DNA of 64,000 nucleotides from Brachionus manjavacas (Eukaryota > Rotifera > Eurotatoria > Ploima > Brachionidae), in the NCBI GenBank assembly GCA_019054805.1, contig JAHQIY010000008.1:1597501-1661500 (forward strand), read 5' to 3'. Shown here piece by piece: positions 1-9,376 of this stretch. The number at the start of each line of letters is the position of its first letter. Position 1 is the stretch's first letter. A program made the translations under genes and the position numbers. The notes under the pieces were generated by a model. It did no database searches and was not told the origin of the DNA. It worked only from the letters and a program-made list of their open reading frames with translations.

Positions 1-1270
1 ATTGAATCAACAAAAAATCAACTCTTTTGATTCTGGTTAAAAAGAATGAGACTGGGAAGGGTAAAGAGAAAATAAACATTTATGAAGGATAACTATTTTT
101 TAAGAATTTAGATTCCATATTTTAAATAAAGGTCATTTTATTGAGTTAAGTCTTGTTATCAGACATTTTGAATTTTCAAACAAATCTACAATTTTCAAAT
201 AATTTGTACTTTTTGTATTAAAAGTTTTTATGAAAATTTTCAATGCCCTATAAAGTTAAAATTATAAATAAGTTCTGTAAATGCAACATGGTAAAACAAC
301 CATTTTTTATCTTAAGAAAATTTATGTTTTTATCAAAATAAAATTTCAAAATTTTAAAAATCGTTTTGGTTTAACTCAAAAACTAGTACTGCAAAATGAA
401 TCAACTGATACAAAATTTTTATCACCCAAATTTAAATTCTATTAAAATAAATGAAAGTCAAATTTGTATTTGTATCAAAAAATCATTAAAATTGAATTGC
501 AAAGTTGTTACAGAAAATGATATTTGGATAGCAAAAAGTTTGTATTAGTTGATTCATTTAGCATGACGACTTTTAAAATTAACAAAAAAATTTCTGTTCT
601 TTGTTCCAAAATTCATTATGGCTGATTTAAATTGTTTTTTTAGTTTTTATCTTTAGTAAAATCGGCAAAAAATACTTAAGTGAATTTTATTTTTCAATTT
701 GAAAAATAAATTTAGTTAATTAATTAAATATGATCATCTGTATTTACACTGAATTTTCCTCGGGTTTGATGGGAAGTTTTCTTTACTGTTGTAAAAAATA
801 AGCCATCACAGCATTCTTTATCAAGGACTTTGTAAATTTTTAAAATAAAGAGCTGTTATGATAATGATAAAATCTGAATAAAAAAAAGATTCTCAACCGA
901 TTAACTCAATCTTGAGAGCCCAAAGTTTTTTTTAATTAACAAAAAGTTAAATTTAGAGTTGTATCAAAGTCACAGGTTTTTTTTTTTTAATTCTTTCAAG
1001 TCAGGTGAAAGAGGAAATTGAAAATGAAAATTTGAATTTGAAACTTATGGCTTTAAACAAGTCTCGTTAAATTCCGCTAAATTAAAAAGATTTTTGAATA
1101 AATTTTATTTTTGATCAGATTTTTATTTAACTGATGGCTACAGCTATCAAGTGTTATTTGCTTTCTGTTCACCATGATCAATTGTGGAAATCTAAAAAAT
1201 TTGTTAAAACCTCAAAACCTTAGTTTTTGAAATACTTAATTTTTCCGAACAATTAAAAAATAATTACTAG
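1..1270. other. AT-rich stretch upstream of the visible DNAJC11 exons
   Basis: No exon can be supported here. Earlier exons of DNAJC11 (J domain and middle region) are expected upstream, because the first exon recognised at 1271 corresponds to the middle of the C-terminal half. They may lie outside the window or be too short to see. The only structure noted is an inverted-repeat element at 386-567. Confidence 0.5.
386..567. mobile_element. Small MITE-like element with ~29-bp inverted repeats
   Basis: The left end (386-414) and the reverse complement of the right end (539-567) share the core AAATGAATCAACT followed by ATACAAA, with about four mismatches over 29 bases. The 180-bp interior has no coding potential. 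No target-site duplication is obvious, so the family is not assigned. Confidence 0.5.
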
Positions 1271-2682
1271 TTAAAAACAACTATGGGTGCTAACCAAGGT
1301 TTATCAGCTATGTTATTCAAACGACTCAATCAAAAATGGTTTTTTTCTTTTTAAAAAAGAATTGAAAATTTATTTCTAATTTAATAATTTAGCAATGGAT
1401 CTGCTAATGTCATATTTCGATACAAAAATGGTTCTATTGCACCTGTACTGGTGGGCACTGTCAATTATCAATTGGACACTCATTTAGTTGGTCAACTGCA
1501 GTACAAAACGGGTCTTAATTTCGCCAATTCTCACATGAGCACAGCACTTATTTATGAAAAAGATAATCTCAGTGCTAACATTCGCTTTCAGCTTAGTGTT
1601 AAAAATTCTTTTGTGGCTGCTCAAATAGCTAGAAAAATTACCGATTGGGATTTAAAACTAAAATCATCGGCTCAATACGGGTTCATGGGTGTCACTTTTT
1701 CGTACGGCATAGAAAAACAAATAACCCAATTTTCCAAAATTGATGCATCCATGGTCATTAATTCGTTGGCTGGTGTGGCTTTGCATCTAGAGTAAAAAAT
1801 TTTCAACAAAATTTTTTTTTTATTAATTTTTTTTTTATTAATTTTTTTTTTTAGGTTAGAGAGAGGACTGCAAAAATTTGTTATTCCGGTTCATTTATCC
1901 CGAGATGTTATTCCTTCTGCTATATTCTACGGAACGGTTACACCGATTGTCTGTTATTTCATTGTAAAGAAGATGTTAATTGATCCGTATCTTAGGGATA
2001 GAGAAGAAACGTACAGTTTTAAACATTTATTTGTTTGAATGTGAAAATTTTTTATTTCAGAGAGGCAAAGATTAAGCAGGAAAGACTTAGAACAGAAATG
2101 ATGGAAAAAAAGAGACTTGCTTTGGCAGCGGTAAATTTATTTTTTGAAAATAAAATTTAAATGAATTTTTCTGGTTAAAATAGCAAAATTTGATGAGAGA
2201 GACTGTTTCGCGGATTGTTGAAAAAGAGAGTCCAAATGGTTTGATTATAACCAGAGCATTGTATGGTAAAGTTCGTCCAGAAGATAAGTCCGAGTAAGAT
2301 TTTAGAACATTTTGTGCAGAAAAAGTGACTAGCTTTGATCCCAAGATCTAGAACTGTGGTTGAAAATGAAAAATTAGTTGATGTTACAATTCCGCTACAA
2401 TTTTTGGTAAAAGACCATTCTTTACATATAGTTAATGACCAACCTAAAGTAAAGAAAAAATAATTTCAAATTTTAAAAAGATTTAATTTGACTTTTAAGA
2501 GTAACTTGGAAGGATTTTATGATCCATGTATCGGAGAGACTAAAGTTTTGTTCATTCAATACAAATTCAATGGTGAATTTTATGAAACAACTTTTGATGA
2601 CGACCAATTGGTGCGACTTCCCAAAGCATCGCATAAGGTTCAATGGTGGTCAAGACCGTTCTCGACAATTCGAAATCAGTGA
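1271..2682 (+). CDS. DNAJC11: DNAJC11 (DnaJ homolog subfamily C member 11), C-terminal part in 7 exons
   Basis: In animals DNAJC11 is a mitochondrial J-domain protein associated with the MICOS/SAM complexes that shape cristae; that role is known for the family. Exons inferred from GT-AG sites are 1271-1338, 1393-1791, 1855-2010, 2061-2130, 2184-2293, 2352-2448 and 2500-2682. Together they make 1083 nt and keep one frame, encoding 360 residues. Recognisable blocks are the beta-rich DUF3395-type region (ANQGLSAMLFKRL, then NSHMSTALIYEKDNLSANIR), a hydrophobic stretch SAIFYGTVTPIVCYFIV with PYLRDREE after it, a charged helix KQERLRTEMMEKKR, and the ending GFYDPCIGE to LPKASHKVQ. The J domain and N-terminal half are not seen. 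The last residues after SHKVQ differ from the usual short tail. Identification is strong; the exact 5' limit is not. Confidence 0.9.
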
Positions 2683-3511
2683 CTTAGCATGTTTTTATTC
2701 CTGTAATTAAGTGAAAGCCTTGGTGTTTTATTAAAAGTGAATTGAAATGTTAAAATCTTACAATTTGTTTTGATAATTTATTCATTTGAAATAAAAATTA
2801 TTAAAACGTTTTATATTTTTAGCTGGAAATTTAAAATTATGAAATTCTAGATTTTCGAGGCTTTTAAATTAGCAACATAATTTTCCTCGCCGCTAGTTTC
2901 TAATAAACAATAATATTTTAATAAAAAGAAACCTAATTTATTAAAGTTAAATATTTTTCAATTAAATTATCTAATTTAATAAACTAAAAAAAATATTATT
3001 TTTTTGAGTTGTTTCTAGAACAAAAAATTTCCCCATTAAGAGATTCCGGATTAAGTATCATCACTTAACCTTACTGAAATGGAGATTATTAATCTCAATT
3101 GAGAAAAATATTCTTCTTAAATTTTATTTTAAATTAAATTTATTTTGACCATTATTGAAGTTTATATTTTTCTTTTTTTGAAGTTATTTCAGGTGATGCT
3201 TTTTCTCATCACAGGTTAAAAAGATCTTATCTTAATTTCAAGGAAAAATTTCCGAAAGAATCCTAAATAACAATAATTTGCCTGATAAACCTGTGTAAAA
3301 TTAAGTTTGTTTTGAAAATAATTATAATAATATAATATTTCTAAATGGGAATATATAGGAAATAATTTTGAATATTTTCATAATTTTGATTTTAATTCTT
3401 TTTATTTTATTTTTAAAAAAAAGTCTTGGTCGCTAGCCAGGACTATTAATTTTTGAGGCATTTTTAATTAAATTTCGGAAATTTTTTTTAGACATTTAGA
3501 TTTTGAAGAAT
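2683..3511. other. Intergenic, AT-rich
   Basis: This is the 3' flank of DNAJC11. An AATAAA-type signal lies near 2790-2800. No gene or clear repeat is seen in the remainder. Confidence 0.5.
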
Positions 3512-4367
3512 ATGCATGATAGAGCTGAAATTAATATAAGACTTCAATTTGAAGAGTTCAAATTTTCATTCGAAAAATCTAAAAAAGTTGTTTCGATAAA
3601 AAATGATAGAAATTTTAAAAAGACAAATATCACAAAAACTTGGCTTGGAAGATATATCATTTAAATTTGAATTTCATCCAAATTTTCAGCATAATGAATT
3701 GATCGGTGAGTGGATCAAGAAAGAGAAGAATCCCAAAGTGGAAGTAATTGTTAAGTCGAAATCTCAATCAAACTCGTCTTGAGCAATCGGCATATTGGGA
3801 CTTAATTTTGGTCCATTATATGAGACAGAAAAATCTCGCCATGAGTCACTTGTCAAACAGCTAAAACTAATCGAAGAGAAGCATGACTTAAAATTAAGAG
3901 AAATAAATAAGGATAATGAAATAAAATTCAGAGAACTCAAAGAAGCTAACCTGCTAATTATAGAAAAACTTGACCAGTTAATTGGCGAAAAGAATTTACA
4001 TTTATTGATAGATTTTGTTTTAAAATTTCGCCTAAAAATTGCCAATCAATTGGTAATCGAAGAAAAGATTCCGTCAAGCATCAACAACTGGAAATCAATG
4101 TACGATTATTTAAAAGAAAATAACACCCGAAGAGAACTTTGGTCAATAATTGATGACCAGGCCGAAAAACTAGGACTCGATTATGAAGATTGGTTCAAGT
4201 TGAGAGACTTAAGCAATGATATTGATTGTTTCAAGTATCCTAGTCCAAGGCTTGATAAAAAAGATGCTTACGAAAAAATCAATAGTTTAAAATCAACTCG
4301 ATATGACAATTATCAAGCTCCGTTCAAAAATTTAATCGATTTATTTGAGAAAAATAATTGGTCATAA
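3512..4367 (+). pseudogene. Broken coiled-coil protein gene, unrecognised family
   Basis: Two reading frames join into one protein-like sequence. It starts at ATG 3512 (HDRAEINIRLQFEEFKFSF), shifts frame near 3600 into EILKRQISQKLGLEDISFKF, runs to an in-frame TGA near 3779-3781, then continues in the same frame through 3795-4367. The last part, 190 residues, has a charged helical region (KSRHESLVKQLKLIEEKHDLKLREINK) and a helical C-terminal domain. The first part resembles a beta-grasp/ubiquitin-like fold by its pattern of hydrophobics, which is only a guess. One frameshift plus one stop suggests a decayed gene or transposon-carried family member. A functional downstream ORF from 3795 is possible. 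I do not recognise the family. Confidence 0.5.
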
Positions 4368-4454
4368 TTCAATTTAAAATATTAAGAAATAAATTTTTCA
4401 CACTTTTATTTATTCATTTGACTTTGTTTTTAAAAATTTTCATATTTTTTTTTC

Positions 4455-4562
4455 ATTTAAATGGCTGGCAGACCTATCCGACAAAGTCACTTCCGACAAG
4501 TCATTTCCGACAAGTCACTTCCGACAAGTCATTTCCGACAAATCACGATCCGACAATTTTTT
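4455..4562 (+). repeat. Left TIR of the MULE with internal 14-bp repeats
   Basis: Five to six TCCGACAA-containing units occur in tandem. They alternate CACTT and CATTT between units and mirror the arm at 6205-6378. Arrays like this are typical of transposase-binding subterminal repeats in MULEs. Confidence 0.8.
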
Positions 4563-4660
4563 ATTTTACAATTAATTAAAAAGGTAATTAAGTATAATAA
4601 AAATTTTATTGGTTGATTAAAAAAAGAAGTAATAAAAATAACTAAATTTGTATTATAATG

Positions 4661-6160
4661 TTAATTATGAATAAAATCGAAATAGTTGCCTATACTATTA
4701 AGATATTGAATGTGATCGGAATCGTTGTATTTTTCGACTATTCGTTTGATTCTTTGATCACGAATGCGTTGATTCTTTCTTTGGGTGTTCGGTACGCCAT
4801 TATCGATGTGATTTAGATCACGTTCCACATTATCTTGTACTTCAACCAAATGCTGAATAAAAACTGGTGTTTGAGGGTGAGAAATTGCTACTCTCTTATT
4901 GAAAACACGATGCCAAGCTTCTAAGCAATTAATAGTTCTCGATGAATCGGATAGAACATTGTCGTACATGTTCCAGACATTGATTGCAAATAATGGTTCC
5001 TTACGGTCCTTTTTTCTCCGTCGACGACCTGCGCCTTCCTGAGGAACAACTTCTCCGATGTAGTTGGTCTCAAATAGTCATAAAGTGGGTCTAATTCGGA
5101 AGGGATATCTTTCTCGATTTATTCAAAAACATTGACTACGTCGTTCACTGGTACAAAAGTAATGGCAAACAAATATTTCATATGCTTTTTGCAGTCGTCA
5201 TTGAATTGTTGAGTTGATTCTTCATTTGACACTGGAGCTTTATATAGACTAGAGAGACTAAGTAACTGAATATGCTTCCATATATTTTGCGTAAGATGAA
5301 ATAAACACGCTTTTATATTTGATTGAGGGAAAACCGAACGTCCAGCATTCATTGCACCTTTTTCAAAATCATTCATAATCGTCCTTGGTTTAAGATCTGG
5401 TTTAATTTCTAAAAGTTTTTCGTAAACCCTTGTATATGATAGCTCTGACTTGTCTTCTAGTAAGCAAAAAACTAATGGAAAAGATTTATTAGTAGTTTTG
5501 GCATGTATATTCCAGGATTGGGTGAATAAAAGTGGAGCTGTCCTAAAAGTACCATCTGCAAACCAGTCTAGCGATTCCGATAGTTCTTGAAGACTATTGT
5601 CTGTGGGAAAGATAATGATACGGGCCTCTTCTTCTTGTTCGTCATCATGAGAATCCCACAAAAGAAATCGGTGTACACGTGCTGTAAATTTTAAATCTTG
5701 CGGGATCCGTAGATCAATTAAAAGCTCGGGATCCGTGGTATAAATGGAATTCTTTTTCCGATTTCTATTGATTGTTCTTGTCAGTGCGCTGTCGGTCGGC
5801 ATTAGAGACAATATTTCTAATGGAAGTCCACGGGTTTCTGTATTTACAATTGTCGATGGAGCACTTCGAGAATTGGATGCTAATTCCTTTATATTAGAAG
5901 ATATAATAGCGGCTCTGATGCAATTTTCATTGCCTATTTGGTGACCAAAATGAGTATTTGGTTGTTTGGTGATAGTGTTTTCATATGTTTTTATGGTTGC
6001 TAAGCAACCAGAAGATTCGTTTTCGAAAACAAATCCAAGATTTATATCCTGTTATCTTCGATTCATATTTAAATCGATACTTTTCACCTAAGTAACCAAT
6101 ACATAGTTTCCCTTTAGTGGTTTTAAACTCAAAAAAAGTATTATCTTGACTTTGAGACAT
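4661..6160 (-). pseudogene. MULE transposase with N-terminal FLYWCH-like zinc finger, disabled
   Basis: Reading down the minus strand, ATG at 6160 opens a FLYWCH-like finger (FFEFKTTKGKLCIGYLGEKYRFKYES, W-x-C). A one-base frameshift near 6030 is needed to continue into GCLATIKT and HFGH. The next frame stays open to 5119 and contains the DDE region: FADGTFRTAP (first Asp), IMNDFEKGAMNA (second acidic block) and ACLFHLTQNIWKHI. A TAA at 5116-5118 and a frameshift near 5075 separate it from NYIGEVVPQEGAGRRRRKK and WNMYDNVLSDSSRTINCLEAWHRVFN at 4661-5060. The order and motifs match MULE transposases whose N-terminus carries FLYWCH. At least two frameshifts and one stop make it non-functional. 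Confidence 0.85.
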
Positions 6161-6204
6161 GAAATAAATTTGGTGACAATACTTAATTACCTTTTTAATT
6201 AATT

Positions 6205-6378
6205 GTAAAAAAAAAAATTGTCGGATCGTGATTTGTCGGAAATGACTTGTTGGAAATTATTTTGTCGGAATAAGCATTGTCGGATCGTGATTTGTCGGAA
6301 ATGACTTGTCGGAAGTGACTTGTCGGAAGTGACTTGTCGGAAGTGACTTTGTCGGATAGGTCTGACTACCATTTAAAT
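6205..6378 (-). repeat. Right TIR of the MULE, longer than the left
   Basis: This is the reverse complement of the left arm, with a second TTGTCGGATCGTGATTTGTC block at 6279-6298 duplicated from 6220-6239. Between the two blocks one unit has diverged (CTTGTTGGAAATTATTTTG). The two arms therefore differ in copy number. Confidence 0.75.
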
Positions 6379-7165
6379 TAGTAGTAGTAGAAGTAAAAGA
6401 ATAATATAAATACTCTTGTAATTTTTTTTCTATAATAAAAAAATGTTAGTCAAAAATTTTGATATTTTTTGGCATTATGATTTTCCGTCAATTAAAATTA
6501 AAAAAACAAAAGTTCATTAATTTTTATTTATAATTAAAATTTTATTTATCAAAAAAAAAAAAGTTTTATCAAATTAAAAAAAAAATAGCATTTATTAGAG
6601 AAAAATTTCACAAAAAATTAATTGAGCATTAAAGCACTTGGTCTTTTATTTTTTAATTTATTTGTCGTTTATTTTTTTTGGTCTTGCGACAGGTCTTGTT
6701 TTTCCTAAAGGAACGTCTATAGCTTGGTCTGGAAAATCCTCGAATTCGTTTATATCTGGAACTAGGTTCATTTTAGATTTTTTTTAGATTTTTGAGTGTT
6801 GAAAAACAAGGTTTTAATATGATTCAAAATAAGATTAACAATTCCATGTAAATTTTATTTACATTAATATTATTTTTATTGATTCCATGATATAATAATT
6901 GACAATTATTTATTAAATTGACGTAATAATATTCTATTGACAAATCTACAATTTTATGGACTTCTTTAATTTAAAATTGACTCTTGTTTAATTAATTGAT
7001 TTTTTAACTATTTTATTGATTTTAGTTTTTTTAATGGACATTCGAATTATCAATTGATTTTTATTTATTTTAATTGACGTTTTGAATAAAATATTAATTG
7101 ATTTTTGTACAATTAATTGACAGAAAAACATAAGGCCATTTTTTTTATTATAATATTAAGTAGTC
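6379..7165. other. Intergenic, AT-rich
   Basis: Apart from the 37-codon ORF at 6658-6771, this stretch holds only A/T runs. A TAGTAGTAGTAG run follows the MULE at about 6379-6390. Confidence 0.4.
6658..6771 (-). CDS. Short 37-residue ORF, hypothetical
   Basis: The ORF starts at ATG 6771 and stops at TAA 6658. It reads MNLVPDINEFEDFPDQ and ends in a Lys/Arg/Pro-rich part (KTRPVARPKKINDK). Amino acid use is far less A/T-driven than the surroundings, and the peptide is acidic then basic. No intron-linked neighbours were found. It could be an exon or a transposon-derived peptide; no function is proposed. Confidence 0.3.
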   Translation of the reverse strand: MNLVPDINEFEDFPDQAIDVPLGKTRPVARPKKINDK

Positions 7166-7169
7166 TTTT

Positions 7170-8090
7170 GTAACTTTAATTATTTTATTTATTTAATATA
7201 TAATTTAGAGGGAATAGATCCTCTTGGCAGCTCCGAACGGCGTAGTGCCTTCTTTTCAGCAAGCCTGGAATATTTTGTAATTAATTATTATTATTATTAT
7301 TAATTTCAGCCTCATAGACAATTAAGAATTGAAAAAAAAAAAAAAAAAAAAATTTAAGTTAAGTTACATTGAAGACTTTGAGTAAAAAAAATTTAAATTT
7401 ATCACTGTAGCTTGTCAAATACTGTTCAGAATTTTTGTTGTGATTCATTTGGTCTTTTAGAAAGGTAATCGTGGATTTCTTTTGCGATTAATTCATGTTG
7501 AGCTCTCGTTTTCATAAATTTAATGAATAGTTGGTTTGATCTGTCTTCTATTTTATCAATTTTAAGTACTTTATGCATAGTATTAATGCTTGTTTTAAGA
7601 GGAAAAAATTTTATAATTCTTAGAATCCTGTTTTGCATTTTTTGTAGTTTAAGCTTTATTTTTTCTGTTCCCGATTTTAAAATAATGAAACAGTAATCAA
7701 ACAATGAGCGAATTAAAGTTTTATAGAGGGTTAAATTGATTCTTAGAGATGAACTCCATTTAAAGCTTTTAATTTTACAGATTAGATTTATTTTTGACGT
7801 CTGTTTCTTTATAACGTCTTGTAGATGTGCTGTGTATGCAAGTTTTGGATCCAGTCTGATTCCTAAAAAGGTTGGATTCTGCTCTAAAGGTACCTCTTCT
7901 TGCTCAATTTTGATATTTAGCTTGTATTTTCTTTCGTAGTTGCTTCTCGCACCAGCTCTTGTGAAAGTAGTGTGGCATGTTTTTGTTTTATTTATTTTGA
8001 AGCCCCATTTTTTGCAAAACTCCACAATTTTCTCTATTGCATCTTGAAGGAGACGCTCAATTTCTTTTTTAGAGGTTCTTGTAACTTTAA
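7170..8090 (-). mobile_element. 5'-truncated non-LTR retrotransposon (LINE)
   Basis: The minus-strand ORF 8085-7426 is the C-terminal part of a reverse transcriptase: EFCKKWGFKINKTKTCHTTF, FLGIRLDPKLAYTAHLQDVIKK, and LYKTLIRSLFDYCFIILKSG before a basic tail. The catalytic YxDD lies upstream and is missing. Coding similarity ends abruptly near 8085, the usual 5' truncation. Below the stop the 3' UTR has two short hairpins (GGCA...TGCC and AGAGG...CCTCT at 7207-7250), and A/T-rich simple sequence ends it near 7170. A poly-A/poly-T tract occurs at 7331-7351. Confidence 0.8.
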
Positions 8091-8216
8091 ATTAATGAAC
8101 AAAATGATCATTTTAAATGTTAAAATTAAAATTAGAAAAGTTCTCACTGTTCTCTCTGGTTATAATCGTTCTGTTTATATTTTTGTTTGATTGAAACTGA
8201 GCCCATGCTAATTAGA

Positions 8217-8420
8217 TTAGATAAATTCGTAGATGGCGAAGAGAAATCTATTTTTTTTATTATTTGGCGAATTGTTACTAGATTGCTGTTGAAGAATAAA
8301 CTCTTTATAAGCTTCTTGATGAACTTTGATGTCTGAATTGAGGTGTTTATTTAAATTTGAAGTTGTTAAACCATATATCCTACAAATTAATCTTTTATTT
8401 TTTTTATTTTTACGACCCAT
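8217..8420 (-). pseudogene. Short ORF resembling a degenerate zinc-finger fragment
   Basis: The 67-residue ORF reads KNKRLICRIYGLTTSNLNKHLNSDIKVHQEAY. The spacing C...SNLNKHL...H recalls the BED or C2H2 fingers of transposases, but the second Cys is absent. There is no partner domain. It is probably a transposon scrap; assignment is weak. Confidence 0.25.
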
Positions 8421-8724
8421 CTTATCACAAGTGTTATAAAAAACTTATAAGTTCCTTTCTATATTTCATCTTGTAAATTTTCTCTTAGTTTGGTAAAATA
8501 ATTAAAAATATTTAACATGATGAGTTAAGTAATTTTGCTAATGTTTTTGAAAATAATTTTGTTAAAATTTGCTTTCAATTTTTAAAACACAATGTTATAT
8601 ATTACTCAAAATAATTTTCATTCATAAATTTTTCCTTTTATTTTGTTAAGTAAGTGTACAGAAAATGGTCCTTTTCGAGTAAAAAAAATACAAAAAAATT
8701 TAACATTGAATTAATGATTACTTT

Positions 8725-8864
8725 TAAATTACAAAATCGATTACGGAATCGTAATCGTAATGACAATTTTTTTAAAAATGTAATCCTAATCGTTGTCGTA
8801 ATCATAAAATTTTATTTTTAAATAATCGTAATCATGCCTTTTTTCCCTTGATTACAAAACTCTG
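8725..8864. mobile_element. hAT-like MITE remnant
   Basis: The right end reads, on the minus strand, CAGAGTTTTGTAATCAAGGG, fitting the hAT terminus CAGNGNTN. The body has repeated TAATCGTAATC on both strands. The left end is not clear. No coding potential. Confidence 0.4.
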
Positions 8865-9376
8865 GTCAAAAAAAAGAACCCAATTTTTTCTTATTTATGT
8901 ATAATGATCCCGACACCAGGCTTTTGTACACTAGATCAATTTTAAGGTCATTTAGAAGTCATTTCAGCATCATTGACTTTCATTATTTACATCTGTAACT
9001 ATTAAAATTAATATTTTTTTTATTATATGGTATGCAAAAGATGAATTTAAAACTTAACCTAAAATTGAATATTAAAAAAACATTTCCAAGACTTAAGGAA
9101 ATTTAAGGAAATGCTTATTTAAATTTTTGTTGGAGCTGGATAAAGCATCATTTCTCGCTTGCTCTAGCTTCAATCACTAATCATTCTGAATAATTAAATT
9201 CAATTAAAATTAGCTTGTCTAAAATAGACAAACTCAAATTCTTTTTTTATTTTAATATTCAAAAAAAAGAAGAAAAATAATAAATTTTTACATCATACTT
9301 GAAAACAAATTACATTTAAAAATAAAAGTACTTTTTGACAAAAAAGAAAACCAAAAAAAAAGTGTTGAAAAAAAAA
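8865..9376. other. 3' flank of TCERG1
   Basis: AT-rich. It contains the presumed 3' UTR of the minus-strand TCERG1 gene and minus-strand AATAAA-like signals around 9245-9260. No other feature is seen. Confidence 0.4.

Larger units (their letters stand above)
4455..6378. mobile_element. MULE (Mutator-like) DNA transposon, decayed
   Basis: Terminal inverted repeats bound a reverse-strand transposase relic. The ends share ATTTAAATGG, then CAGACCTATCCGACAAAG on the left and its complement on the right. Inside each end are tandem 14-bp units of the type CCGACAAGTCACTT or CCGACAAGTCATTT, then an outward-facing AAATCACGATCCGACAAT. The right arm is longer because it contains an extra, partly diverged copy of this block. 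No convincing target-site duplication was found, so the outer limits are approximate. Confidence 0.8.
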
